A stretch of DNA of 32,473 bases from Argonema antarcticum A004/B2 (lineage in GTDB: Bacteria > Cyanobacteriota > Cyanobacteriia > Cyanobacteriales > Aerosakkonemataceae): contig NZ_JAIQZN010000081.1 of assembly GCF_023333585.1 (NCBI RefSeq), forward strand, positions 1 to 32,473, in the 5' to 3' direction. Positions 1 to 8,413 of the stretch are shown piece by piece. The notes beneath the pieces are model-generated. The model had not been told where the DNA came from, made no database searches, and saw only the letters and a list, made by a program, of their open reading frames with translations. The translations under genes and the position numbers were made by a program. The stretch's first letter is position 1. Each line of letters starts with the position of its first letter.

Positions 1-153
<153 letters not shown>

Positions 154-326
154 TAAGATAAATCAAAGGAATCGCTTAAAACAGGAGATTCCTTGAGTCG
201 CCCTACTGCATCGAAATCTCTGCCATTTTTATTTGGTAGATACATTGGGATAATTGTTTGACAAAAGTACCAAAATGTGCTAGTGACGGTTGACTGACTT
301 TGCCGCCGAGTCGGAATGGTAAACAG

Positions 327-1175
327 GTGGACTTGAAACAGATTTTCAAAACGCAGCATCCGATTATTGGAGTCGTTCATTTATTGCCGCTACCCACATC
401 GCCCCGCTGGGGGGGTAGCCTGAAAGCAGCGATCGATCGCGCCGAGCAAGAGGCCACAGCCTTAGCTTCGGGAGGTGTCGATGGCATTATGGTAGAAAAT
501 TTTTTTGATGCGCCGTTTACAAACAGCCAGGTAGACCCAGCAGTGGTAAGTTCCATGACGCTGATTGTCTCTAGGCTGATGAATTTGATCGCGCTGCCGG
601 TGGGGATCAACGTTTTACGTAACGACGCTCGCAGTGCAATGGCGATCGCATCCTGCGTTAAAGCCCAGTTTATCCGCGTCAACGTCCTCACCGGCGTCAT
701 GGCCACAGACCAAGGATTGATTGAAGGACAGGCGCATCAACTGCTCCGCTATCGACGCGAGTTAGGCAGCGATGTCAAAATCTTGGCAGACGTTTTGGTG
801 AAGCACGCACGGCCTTTGGGTTCCCCCAATCTTACCGTAGCCGTGCAAGATACGATTGAGCGGGGTTTAGCAGACGCAGTAATATTGTCAGGCTGGGCTA
901 CTGGCAGCCCTCCGAGTTTGGAAGATTTGGAACTCGCTAGGGCGGCAGCAAACGGGACGCCGGTGTTTATCGGCAGCGGTGCCAACTGGGAGAATATTTC
1001 TACACTGATACAGGCAGCTGACGGTGCGATCGTCTCCAGTTCCCTCAAGCGCCACGGACGTCGCGACCAACCAGTCGATCCCATTCGCGTCAGCCAATTT
1101 GTGGAAGCAATGCAACGCAGCGTGTCCGCTAAATCTCAGCCTCAGTCCTCGAAGGAGGTTAAAGTGCATTTGTGA
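327..1175 (+). CDS. btpA: BtpA-family protein (photosystem I biogenesis factor)
   Basis: This is a 282-residue protein of the BtpA family, named for a thylakoid-associated factor needed for stable accumulation of photosystem I reaction-centre proteins in Synechocystis. The N-terminal signature (IIGVVHLLPLPTSPRWGG), GVDGIMVENFFDAPF and the TIM-barrel-like layout match the family. The frame is open from a TTG at 300, but I chose the GTG at 327 because it gives a protein beginning (M)DLKQIFKTQ, which is how I recall family members starting; neither start has a strong Shine-Dalgarno sequence. The next gene follows after about 100 bases on the same strand. The family role is known; its role in this organism is inferred by homology. 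Confidence 0.9.
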   Translation: MDLKQIFKTQHPIIGVVHLLPLPTSPRWGGSLKAAIDRAEQEATALASGGVDGIMVENFFDAPFTNSQVDPAVVSSMTLIVSRLMNLIALPVGINVLRNDARSAMAIASCVKAQFIRVNVLTGVMATDQGLIEGQAHQLLRYRRELGSDVKILADVLVKHARPLGSPNLTVAVQDTIERGLADAVILSGWATGSPPSLEDLELARAAANGTPVFIGSGANWENISTLIQAADGAIVSSSLKRHGRRDQPVDPIRVSQFVEAMQRSVSAKSQPQSSKEVKVHL

Positions 1176-1279
1176 ACTCGATCTGCGCGATCGAACCGGC
1201 TCGGTTTAGGCTGCATGGGTCAAAATGGGATAGAAATCCTTGGCAAAGTAATAGCCAGATTGCAACGTTTTAAAATTTT

Positions 1280-2224
1280 ATGACACGCCGACGTTCTACA
1301 CCCTGGATTCATCGCTGGTCTCGTTATCTGATCGCAGCGATCGCCGTTTTAGGTATCCTAGACACAACTTACTTAACCCTAGTTGAGTGGGGAGTCCTGA
1401 AAGAAGCCTTTTGCCCCACAACTGGTGCGATCAACTGCGAAGCTGTTCTGCGGAGCGAGTATGCCAAAGTTTTTGGCATTCCCCTTTCGGTGTTTGGTTT
1501 TCTGGGCTACGCTGGGATGGGCGCTCTGGCAATAGCTCCCCTGCCGATCGATCCCCAAGAACAGAAAGGTCTGCGTTCTCAGGTGGAAAAATGGAGTTGG
1601 CTGGCCCTATTTGCTGGTGCAACTGCAATGCTCTTCTTCAGCGGCTATCTCTTTTATCTAATGGCCTTTGAGATTCAAGCATTTTGTCTGTACTGTCTGG
1701 CCTCAACGATATTCTCAATTGCTCTATTTGTAATTATCCTCATAGGCCACACTTGGGAAGACATAGGGCAACTCTTTTTTACAGGCATTGTCGTGGGAAT
1801 GGTGGCGCTGATTGGCACCCTGGGTCTTTATGCTAGCGCCAAGCCCCCTACCGCTGGAGGTGGTTCCACAGGAGTGGAAGTTGGCTTTACAATTCAAAAC
1901 TCTTCTGGCCCAGCAGAAATCGCCTTAGCGCGTTATCTCAAGCAGGTGGGTGCAAAAGAGTACGGTGCTTACTGGTGTCCGCACTGCCACGACCAAAAAG
2001 AATTGTTTGGCAAAGAAGCTGCTGCGGAATTCGATTACGTTGAGTGCGACCCCAAGGGCAAAAATGCTCGTCCAAACCTCTGCCAAACGGCCAATATCAA
2101 AGGCTATCCAACTTGGGAAATTAACGGTAAGTTCTATGAGGGCGTGCAATCGTTGAATAAACTTGCCGACCTAACCGGCTATAAAGGGCTTCGTAGCTTC
2201 AAAAATTCGATTCCAGGGCCTTAG
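1280..2224 (+). CDS. VKOR-thioredoxin fusion (disulfide-bond-forming enzyme)
   Basis: The 314-residue protein joins a vitamin K epoxide reductase domain (about residues 15-185, with four to five membrane segments) to a C-terminal thioredoxin-like domain (about 205-305). The VKOR domain has the loop cysteines C45 and C53, the conserved S70 region, and the quinone-proximal CLYC motif (C136, C139). The thioredoxin domain has CPHC (C233, C236), two further cysteines (C256, C268) and a cis-proline in GYPTW (P277). In the known cyanobacterial and plant homologues the thioredoxin part oxidises exported substrate proteins and passes electrons through VKOR to quinone, so the active face is lumenal or periplasmic. 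All redox cysteines are present, so the enzyme should be functional. A terminator-like hairpin follows the stop codon. Confidence 0.92.
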   Translation: MTRRRSTPWIHRWSRYLIAAIAVLGILDTTYLTLVEWGVLKEAFCPTTGAINCEAVLRSEYAKVFGIPLSVFGFLGYAGMGALAIAPLPIDPQEQKGLRSQVEKWSWLALFAGATAMLFFSGYLFYLMAFEIQAFCLYCLASTIFSIALFVIILIGHTWEDIGQLFFTGIVVGMVALIGTLGLYASAKPPTAGGGSTGVEVGFTIQNSSGPAEIALARYLKQVGAKEYGAYWCPHCHDQKELFGKEAAAEFDYVECDPKGKNARPNLCQTANIKGYPTWEINGKFYEGVQSLNKLADLTGYKGLRSFKNSIPGP

Positions 2225-2258
2225 CCATTCAAAAACCGAAATTTTTTATAACTTTTTG

Positions 2259-2296
2259 ATACTCCTACCGCTTCTAGCTGTGGGAGTATTTCTTTG
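2259..2296 (+). terminator. Rho-independent terminator after the VKOR-Trx gene
   Basis: Ten bases at 2259-2268 (ATACTCCTAC) pair with 2280-2289 (GTGGGAGTAT), allowing one G-T pair and an 11-base loop. A T-rich stretch (TTCTTTG) follows. The hairpin lies 35 bases after the stop codon at 2224. Confidence 0.7.
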
Positions 2297-2407
2297 TCTC
2301 GTTACGTATTTCTACGCAAGAGTCATTCGATTTTGGATTTTGGATTGTATAAGCTAACACGCATCTAATTCGGATATTTCTAATCCGGCAATCAAACCTT
2401 CAATTCC

Positions 2408-2446
2408 TCTCCCACTCCCCCACTCCCCCACTCTCCCACTCCCGCT
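2408..2446. repeat. Low-complexity CTCCCACT tract
   Basis: Imperfect tandem 6-8 bp units of the form CTCCCACT / CCCCCACT occupy about 39 bases of non-coding DNA. Confidence 0.75.
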
Positions 2447-2480
2447 AAACATCCAAATTAAATGCGTAGCAGCTTAGCAA

Positions 2481-2529
2481 CCCCTTCTTCCCCTAGCCCC
2501 TTTGCCTCCTCCCCTAGTCCCTAGCTATA
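2481..2529 (-). repeat. Dispersed CTAG-rich repeat, copy 1
   Basis: The 19-mer CCCCTAGTCCCTAGCTATA at 2511-2529 recurs exactly at 28764-28782 and in reverse complement at 28474-28492. The preceding bases CCCCTTCTTCCCCTAGCCCC also resemble the sequence before the 28764 copy. Confidence 0.85.
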
Positions 2530-2585
2530 TTTGTAGGATTGCTTCATCTCTACTTAACAAGTTCTGCCAAAAACACCAGCAAATT

Positions 2586-2610
2586 TAAAGATTCAGTAAA
2601 GACAGTAAGA
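2586..2610 (+). promoter_or_regulatory. 11-bp-phased TAAAG direct repeat (site 1)
   Basis: TAAAG occurs at 2586 and again at 2597, exactly 11 bp apart, within TTAAAGATTCAGTAAAGA; a degenerate third copy (TAAGA) starts at 2606. The first copy is 204 bp before the start codon at 2790. The same arrangement lies 211 bp before the paralogous gene at 6642 and again at 25959. An 11-bp period is typical of direct repeats bound by OmpR/PhoB-type response regulators, but which regulator binds here is unknown. Confidence 0.45.
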
Positions 2611-2789
2611 ATACATAGCCATATTTTGTAGGAGTTAGTTATCATTTCCGAAGATTTACTGATTTAACCTTGCTACTACTTACGTAATGCCAAATACAAT
2701 ACTTAGTAGCAAACTAACGTTGCTGACAAAATTTACACCTAAGATCGCCAAAGTAAAAATCCAAGTCGATACCTTTCATCCATAGAACT

Positions 2790-4457
2790 ATGAAACGCCC
2801 CGTTATTGCTATTGGTTTAGATGCAGCAGACCCAGTGATGTTGGAAAATTGGATGTCTCAGGGACATCTAAAAAATCTGCGTCGTTTACGCGAACAGGGA
2901 GCATTTACTCACCTAGATACTTTCGATTACTACAGAGCCGAAACGCCGTGGACAACTTTTTTAACAGGTTGTTCGCCTGAGAAAACTGGGTATTGGGCTC
3001 CCGTAAAACTTCAGGAAGGAACTTATGACGTAGAAGAAGTTAACGCCTACGATTTTAGCGAGTTTCCACCATTCTACGCCTTGGGGGAAAAGTATCGGGT
3101 AGCGGTATTTGATATGCCTCAGTCTGCGCTATCAGACGAAGTGAATGGGGTACAGGTTTTAGCTTGGGGGGCGCACTCTCCGCTAACTCCCAGTCATTCT
3201 CAACCCGCACAACTTTTAGATGAACTCATTAGCAAGCACGGCGAGCATCCTACGCTCAATAAAGACAATGCAAACACAATGGATGTGGATGCTCTAACCC
3301 GTCTTAAGAAAAATATGGAAATCGGCATTTCCAGGCGTGCTGCGATTTGTCAGGATTTATTGCAGCGGGATAATTGGGATTTATTTTTGACTATTTTTGG
3401 CGAAACCCATTCTGCGGGACATTATCTGTGGCATTTGAGCGAGACGACGGATCATCCTCTCTACGAGTCTGTGGGATCTCAGTACAAAGGTGACGCTCTG
3501 CTGGAAATTTTTGAAGCTATAGATAATGCGATCGGCGAAATTCTTACCAAAGCACCAAAAGATGCTAATGTAGTAGTTTTTGCGGCTCACGGCATGGGCT
3601 CCAATGTGATGGATCTCCCCAGTATGGTATTTTTGCCGGAGTTGATGTATCGATTCAGTTTTCCAGGAAAATTTGGTCTGGCGCGGGGTAAAGCCGGAAC
3701 GAATCCGGGAGCGCCAATTACCGGCGAACGTGCGAAAAAGTGCTGGCTGAGAGCGCTTTGGAATTTAAAATACGACTCACCGATAAAAATGTTTTTGAGA
3801 GCAAATCTACCTCTCAAAGTATTTAATCGCCTGGAGTCGCTTTTTGGTCTTCGCCAAGAACCAGATTTAGTTTCGCCTTTCGATTTGCTCGAGCAATCGG
3901 AACCCCAATATTTTCAACCAGCACTTTGGTACAGACCGTTTTGGTCGCAAATGAAAGCGTTCGCGTTACCCAGTTATTCGGAAGGATATGTCCGCATTAA
4001 TTTACAAGGACGCGAACCGAATGGAATAGTAGCACCGTCTGAGTACAATGCGGTTTGCAACGAATTGAGCGAATTGCTTTACGGCTTGAAAGATGGTCGC
4101 AGCGGTAAGCCTATGGTACAAAAAATTATGCGTACCCGGCAAAGTGCAATTGACTCCGATCCGAAATTGCCTGATGCTGACCTTGTGATTATCTGGCAAG
4201 ACGACTATACCACCGATGTGGTGGATAGTGGCGACCTGGGACGCATTGGGCCTGTTCCCTTTCATCGCACCGGAAGCCATCGCGCTAGAGGATTTTTGCT
4301 AGCTCAAGGGCCAGACTTTCCTGCTGATTCCGATCTGCCGGTTGGTCATGCGCTGGATTTGGCTCCTACTATCTTGGATTTGATGGGAGCTAATATTCCA
4401 GAACATTGTGAAGGCAAGTCTATGGTCTGTAGAGCGGTTGCTGGTTCATTTGTGTAA
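2790..4457 (+). CDS. Alkaline-phosphatase-superfamily (type I phosphodiesterase/NPP-like) protein, paralog 1
   Basis: The 555-residue protein belongs to the alkaline phosphatase superfamily, type I phosphodiesterase/nucleotide pyrophosphatase branch. Visible metal-site and active-site candidates are D11 (GLDAADP), T55 in TPWTTFLTG, E205/H207/H211 in GETHSAGHYLWH, H267 in AAHGMG and a C-terminal GSHRARG motif. The usual Asp of the DHG motif is Ala, and the same change is present in the paralog, so it looks like a subfamily trait. There is no signal peptide or membrane segment, which suggests a cytoplasmic enzyme. Relatives of this type tend to sit in cyanobacterial and proteobacterial polysaccharide loci, but I know of no defined substrate. 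About half the residues match the protein at 6642-8303. The ATG start has a weak Shine-Dalgarno sequence. Confidence 0.85.
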   Translation: MKRPVIAIGLDAADPVMLENWMSQGHLKNLRRLREQGAFTHLDTFDYYRAETPWTTFLTGCSPEKTGYWAPVKLQEGTYDVEEVNAYDFSEFPPFYALGEKYRVAVFDMPQSALSDEVNGVQVLAWGAHSPLTPSHSQPAQLLDELISKHGEHPTLNKDNANTMDVDALTRLKKNMEIGISRRAAICQDLLQRDNWDLFLTIFGETHSAGHYLWHLSETTDHPLYESVGSQYKGDALLEIFEAIDNAIGEILTKAPKDANVVVFAAHGMGSNVMDLPSMVFLPELMYRFSFPGKFGLARGKAGTNPGAPITGERAKKCWLRALWNLKYDSPIKMFLRANLPLKVFNRLESLFGLRQEPDLVSPFDLLEQSEPQYFQPALWYRPFWSQMKAFALPSYSEGYVRINLQGREPNGIVAPSEYNAVCNELSELLYGLKDGRSGKPMVQKIMRTRQSAIDSDPKLPDADLVIIWQDDYTTDVVDSGDLGRIGPVPFHRTGSHRARGFLLAQGPDFPADSDLPVGHALDLAPTILDLMGANIPEHCEGKSMVCRAVAGSFV

Positions 4458-4697
4458 GCTAGTTTACAGCGGTTTGAGAAGTCTGTTGATTATGCAAGAT
4501 CTGCAAGTGAAAGCCAAAGCTAGCTTAGTGGATCTTGCTTATAATGGCAGACATAGGGATTTGCGATCGCGTCCGCTCAAACAGAACCAAAAGTGTGTTT
4601 GCGATCGCAACTTAATTCCTTAGACTGATGTAAGCTTAGCGCAAACAACATAAAGTATCCGCCTAAGCCGAGTTGTACAATCGAGGCTCACAATTTA

Positions 4698-6209
4698 GTG
4701 ATGACACAGTTACTCACTATCCCTCAATCCCCTTCCAAGTCAGCGATGCAACCTACGTGGCCGTTTTACTTAGTACTGGGTATTGGTATCAATGCCGCCA
4801 TTTGGGGCTTAGCTTTACTTTATTTAAAAGTAAAATCACCAAGTTACACCAGTGATTTTGCGATCAGTTTGCCGGTGGCAACCTCGTCTACTAATGTTAC
4901 GGTACCGGGGATCGGGCAAGCATCTGCTTCTAGCGAATCTCCCTATCTAATATCTTCTCAAGATCCGAGAGAAAATTATAAATTTTTGCTAACAAGCAGA
5001 GCGGTGATGAAGTCAGCCGCTAAGGATCTGAATATGCCAGGGTCAGAGTTTGGTCAACCGCGAATAACAACCATAGCAAATACCACGATTATGAAGATTG
5101 AGTTGTCTGGGGACAGTCCAACAGAAGCTCAACAAAAAACCTCAGCTCTCCTGAAAGCATTGCAAACGAAGATTATAGATCTAAGAAATAAACAGGTTGA
5201 CCAACAGGATGAACTATTAAAAGGGACGATACTGTTATCGGAAAATAAGCTGAAAACAGCGCAGCAAAGACTGTCAGAGTACAAAGCCAATTCAATTTTA
5301 AATTCTGCCGATCAAATTAAAGAGTTAACAAATACTATCGAACAGCTGCGAAAACAGCGGTCTGAGGCGATCGCTCTACAGCAGCAAGCTTATGGTCGTG
5401 GGATACAGCTATCTAAAAATTTAAATTTGTCTGCAAAGCAAGCAGGGGATGCTTTTACTCTCCAGACAGACCCCATGATTTTAAAGTCGCTGCAAGATTA
5501 CAGCCAGTCTAATGCCACTTTGGTTAGTTTGAATGCGAAATTTTTACCTAACCATCCAGCCGTAATTGATGAAATGGCTAAGCGCGATGCCGGAGAAGCA
5601 GCGCTGCTCAATAGAGCTAGTACTCTTTTAGAGCGATCGGTTAGCTTGGTAGAGCTAGCGCAACTCAACCTTAATAACACGCAATCTGCCTCGGCAAAGG
5701 TGCTTCTCTCCCAGGACTTGGTGACAGCACAAGCAGCGCAAGAAGGCTTTCAAGCACAAGCGCAGGCATTAGAACGACAGATCGCTCTCCTAGAAACTAG
5801 GCTGAAACTACTGGCCCAGAAAGAGTCTATGTTGGCAAGTCTGGAACGAGATGTGCGAACTGCTGAAGCCGTGTTTTCTTCTACCCTCGCCCGGTTGGAT
5901 CTAGGTAAATCTACTGTTTCTGCGGCTTATCCTCAAATTCAAGTTTTCTCAGAGCCCAGCTTACCGCAGATTGCGGCTAGCCCGAAAAAGGTGTTTGTTT
6001 ACGCGGGTGCGGTATTAGGTTCGCTGTTTTGCTCGAATGGACTCGTGTTGTTTTGGCTGCGACAACGCAAAAAGCGATCGGCCAAGCGAGTTGACTCTGT
6101 ACCCCCGGAAACTACGCAGATACGGACGACAATACCGGAAGTTTTGGAGCTTGCCAGTAATGGTAATAGCAATAATGGCAAAGAAAGTGTAAGAGGGGCT
6201 AGGAGCTAA
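4698..6209 (+). CDS. Wzz/GumC-like polysaccharide co-polymerase (chain-length determinant)
   Basis: The 503-residue inner-membrane protein has the chain-length determinant layout. An N-terminal membrane helix (about 22-42) is followed by a long, Gln/Leu/Lys-rich coiled-coil periplasmic region (about 120-400), then a proline-containing stretch (SLPQIAASPKK) that leads into a second membrane helix (about 432-455), and a short cytoplasmic tail. There is no Walker A/B tyrosine autokinase domain, so it resembles the GumC/Wzz part alone. Such proteins control the length of Wzy-polymerised chains and contact the export machinery. The start is GTG at 4698 or the adjacent ATG at 4701. It lies between the two paralogous phosphatase-superfamily genes. 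Confidence 0.85.
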   Translation: MMTQLLTIPQSPSKSAMQPTWPFYLVLGIGINAAIWGLALLYLKVKSPSYTSDFAISLPVATSSTNVTVPGIGQASASSESPYLISSQDPRENYKFLLTSRAVMKSAAKDLNMPGSEFGQPRITTIANTTIMKIELSGDSPTEAQQKTSALLKALQTKIIDLRNKQVDQQDELLKGTILLSENKLKTAQQRLSEYKANSILNSADQIKELTNTIEQLRKQRSEAIALQQQAYGRGIQLSKNLNLSAKQAGDAFTLQTDPMILKSLQDYSQSNATLVSLNAKFLPNHPAVIDEMAKRDAGEAALLNRASTLLERSVSLVELAQLNLNNTQSASAKVLLSQDLVTAQAAQEGFQAQAQALERQIALLETRLKLLAQKESMLASLERDVRTAEAVFSSTLARLDLGKSTVSAAYPQIQVFSEPSLPQIAASPKKVFVYAGAVLGSLFCSNGLVLFWLRQRKKRSAKRVDSVPPETTQIRTTIPEVLELASNGNSNNGKESVRGARS

Positions 6210-6340
6210 AAAAGTCAAAAGTCACTCATTCAAAAGTCAAAAATCCTTTGAGCATTAGGCATTCAACTACTTCCGATCGGGTGAGTTATTTCTGCATATC
6301 TGGTCTAGAGCAACGCGGCAAAAGTAATTCACCAGCTTTA

Positions 6341-6365
6341 CTCTCCCCCTCTCCCCCTCTCCCTT
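6341..6365. repeat. CTCTCCCC low-complexity tract
   Basis: Three imperfect tandem copies of CTCTCCCC occupy 25 bases of non-coding DNA, similar in style to the tract at 2408. Confidence 0.7.
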
Positions 6366-6430
6366 TGCCTGGGTTTGTGTGAAAATCTTGACGTAAGCTT
6401 AGCAAGAAAATCACAAACTAAGGACTTTTT

Positions 6431-6446
6431 TAAAGAATAGGTAAAG
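6431..6446 (+). promoter_or_regulatory. 11-bp-phased TAAAG direct repeat (site 2)
   Basis: TAAAGA occurs at 6431 and 6442, 11 bp apart, within TTAAAGAATAGGTAAAGA. The first copy is 211 bp before the GTG start of the second phosphatase-superfamily paralog, nearly the same distance as site 1 from paralog 1. Surrounding sequence is only weakly similar, so the motif stands out as the conserved part. Confidence 0.45.
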
Positions 6447-6641
6447 AACACCCTTAAGTGATTGCAGTATTTCCACGTATTGATTAACATCGGTTTATAG
6501 TTAGGTAATTACCTGGACAAATAACTACGCGGGGGCGATCGTCAAGGGAGCATCAAAAGCTTATAGGCGAGATTGTCCCTAAAATTTATTGATTTATCGG
6601 CTTCAGGAAATTTATAAGCACGAATGAAGTAGGAGTAGATT

Positions 6642-8303
6642 GTGAAAAACAGCGTCATTGCTATTGGATTAGATTCAGCCGATCCTGTTTTGTTAGAAAA
6701 ATGGATGGCTCAAGGGCATCTGAAAAACCTTCGCCAACTGATAGAGCAAGGAACTTACGGACGCCTGAAAAACATGGATTATTACAAAGGCGAATCCGCT
6801 TGGACGAACTTTTTAACAGGCTGTCTTCCCTTCAAAACGGGTTATTGGTCTAAATTCGAGTTTAATCCAAAAACTTACCAAACAAAGACTTTGGGCGCAC
6901 ATGGAGCCTACGATTATCAAGAAATTTCCCCATTTTATGCGCTAGGAGATAAGTATCGGGTAGGTATATTCGATGTGCCTCAAACGACAATTTCCGATAA
7001 AGTAAATGGCTTACAAGCTTTAGCTTGGGGCGCTCACGCTCCCATGATCGATCGCGCTTCTAAACCGGAAGGGCTACTTGAGGAACTGATCGGAAAATAC
7101 GGAGACCATCCAGCCGATACATTCCACCACAACGATCGCTCCGATTGGTACAACCCTGCATCGGTAGCCAAACTAAAGGGAGAAATGGAACTTGGACTCC
7201 AGCGTCGGACAGCGATTACCAAAGACTTGCTGAGTCGGGAACCTTGGGATCTGTTCTTGACCGTTATTGGCGAAACCCACACCTTCCAGCACTACTTCTG
7301 GCACCTCAGCCAAGAGGATCACCCCCTTTACAAGTACACCGCCACTCCCGGCAAAGATCCCTTGCTGGAATACTTTGAAGCTGTAGACGAGTCTCTGGCA
7401 GAAATTTTAGCTCAAGCTCCAGAAGATGCCCACATCATGGTCTTTTCCGCTCACGGTCAGGGTGGGAACTCCGCAGATTTACTGAGTATGGTCGTACTAC
7501 CGGAATTTCTCTATCGGTTTAGCTTCCCTGGCAAATCCTTGCTGAAATCGCAAGAGAAGGGAATGACACCGCCTCCCCCGCTGATGCCTAAAAATATCAA
7601 AGAAAGCTGGTACAAACAGCTACACGCTTTCAAGAACGACCCAGACCCGCTAGCGCGATTCTTGCGTTTTGTAGAACCAGCACTTCCCGGTCGCTTCAAG
7701 CCATATCTGAGCAAAATCTACCAGAAACTAGCCAAAGTAACTGGTTCTCCTCAAACCGAGTTGTTTAGCTGGCATCCCTCCAAGTGGTATCAACCATACT
7801 GGCCGCAGATGAAAGCATTTTATATCCCCGGTTTCTCTGATGGCTATATCCGCATCAACCTGCAAGGGAGGGAATCTCAAGGTATTGTTTCTGCTTCTGA
7901 ATACCACGCTTTATGCGATGAGTTGATCGAACAACTGCATCAACTTAAGGATGCCAGAAGCGGGAAGCCAGTTGTCAAGGGTGTTGTTCGTACTCGTGAA
8001 AATCCCCACGATGACAATCCCAAACTACCAAATGCAGACCTCGTAGTAATGTGGGAAGATTCGGTTGTAGATGTGGTAGACAGCCCCAAATACGATCGCA
8101 TCGGGCCAATTCCTTTCAATCGCACTGGCGCTCACCGTGCCAGAGGGTTTGTGACGGTGAAGGGGCCTGGAATTGAAGCTGGTTCCACTTTGAAAGAAGG
8201 ACACGCAGTAGATTTAGCTCCCACAATTCTGGAATTGATTGATGCACCGATTCCAGAATATATGGATGGTAAACCTTTACTGTCTGCGAAAGTTTTTGCT
8301 TGA
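6642..8303 (+). CDS. Alkaline-phosphatase-superfamily (type I phosphodiesterase/NPP-like) protein, paralog 2
   Basis: This 553-residue protein is a paralog of the one at 2790-4457 and shares its motifs in order: GLDSADP at the N terminus, SAWTNFLTG (nucleophile region), GETHTFQHYFWH, SAHGQGGN in place of DHG, and TGAHRARG near the C terminus. It has no signal peptide or membrane helices. The GTG start is well supported by AGGAG six bases upstream. Family knowledge suggests a metal-dependent phosphodiester or phosphomonoester hydrolase or transferase; its place in a polysaccharide locus suggests action on a nucleotide sugar, a phosphate-bearing glycan or a lipid carrier, but that is inference. 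A stable hairpin lies shortly after its stop codon. Confidence 0.85.
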   Translation: MKNSVIAIGLDSADPVLLEKWMAQGHLKNLRQLIEQGTYGRLKNMDYYKGESAWTNFLTGCLPFKTGYWSKFEFNPKTYQTKTLGAHGAYDYQEISPFYALGDKYRVGIFDVPQTTISDKVNGLQALAWGAHAPMIDRASKPEGLLEELIGKYGDHPADTFHHNDRSDWYNPASVAKLKGEMELGLQRRTAITKDLLSREPWDLFLTVIGETHTFQHYFWHLSQEDHPLYKYTATPGKDPLLEYFEAVDESLAEILAQAPEDAHIMVFSAHGQGGNSADLLSMVVLPEFLYRFSFPGKSLLKSQEKGMTPPPPLMPKNIKESWYKQLHAFKNDPDPLARFLRFVEPALPGRFKPYLSKIYQKLAKVTGSPQTELFSWHPSKWYQPYWPQMKAFYIPGFSDGYIRINLQGRESQGIVSASEYHALCDELIEQLHQLKDARSGKPVVKGVVRTRENPHDDNPKLPNADLVVMWEDSVVDVVDSPKYDRIGPIPFNRTGAHRARGFVTVKGPGIEAGSTLKEGHAVDLAPTILELIDAPIPEYMDGKPLLSAKVFA

Positions 8304-8331
8304 TTTAACTCAACTTAACTGACAACAACGG

Positions 8332-8362
8332 GGCTTGTTGAGAAAAATATAACTCACAAGCC
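8332..8362 (+). terminator. Inverted repeat after paralog 2, possible terminator or attenuator
   Basis: GGCTTG-T-TGAG (8332-8342) can pair with CTCACAAGCC (8353-8362), leaving one bulged T and an A/T-rich 10-base loop. The downstream sequence (TCTTAGTT) is only moderately T-rich, so partial termination or mRNA end protection is as likely as full termination. Confidence 0.4.
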
Positions 8363-8413
8363 TCTTAGTTAAAAAAGATTACCAGGAAAGTTGAATTGAA
8401 AATTTTTTGATTT

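Larger units (their letters stand above)
2297..2789. other. Non-coding region upstream of the first phosphatase-superfamily gene
   Basis: I see no convincing gene here. The stretch holds a C/T/A low-complexity tract at about 2408-2446 (CTCCCACT-like units), one copy of a dispersed CTAG-rich repeat (2481-2529), and the TAAAG direct repeat (2586-2610) about 200 bp before the next gene. The rest is A/T-rich and probably contains the promoter of the polysaccharide locus, though I could not assign -10 and -35 boxes with confidence. Confidence 0.6.
6210..6641. other. Non-coding region upstream of the second phosphatase-superfamily gene
   Basis: No gene is apparent. The stretch contains a CTCTCCCC tract (6341-6365), the element CGTAAGCTTAGC, which resembles TGTAAGCTTAGC upstream of the Wzz-like gene at about 4629, and the TAAAG direct repeat at 6431-6446. 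A clear Shine-Dalgarno AGGAG at 6631-6635 precedes the GTG start at 6642. Confidence 0.6.

Noticed and set aside
1176-1279. Terminator after btpA (AACCG/CGGTT hairpin near 1195)
   Set aside because: The stem is only 5 bp and no T-run follows.
3587-3605. Missing Asp in the DHG motif as a sign of a dead enzyme
   Set aside because: Both paralogs share the change, and the other motifs are intact, so it looks like a subfamily feature and not decay.
4408-4623. 71-codon open frame on the + strand
   Set aside because: It overlaps the end of paralog 1 in another frame, has no Shine-Dalgarno and shows no protein-like features.
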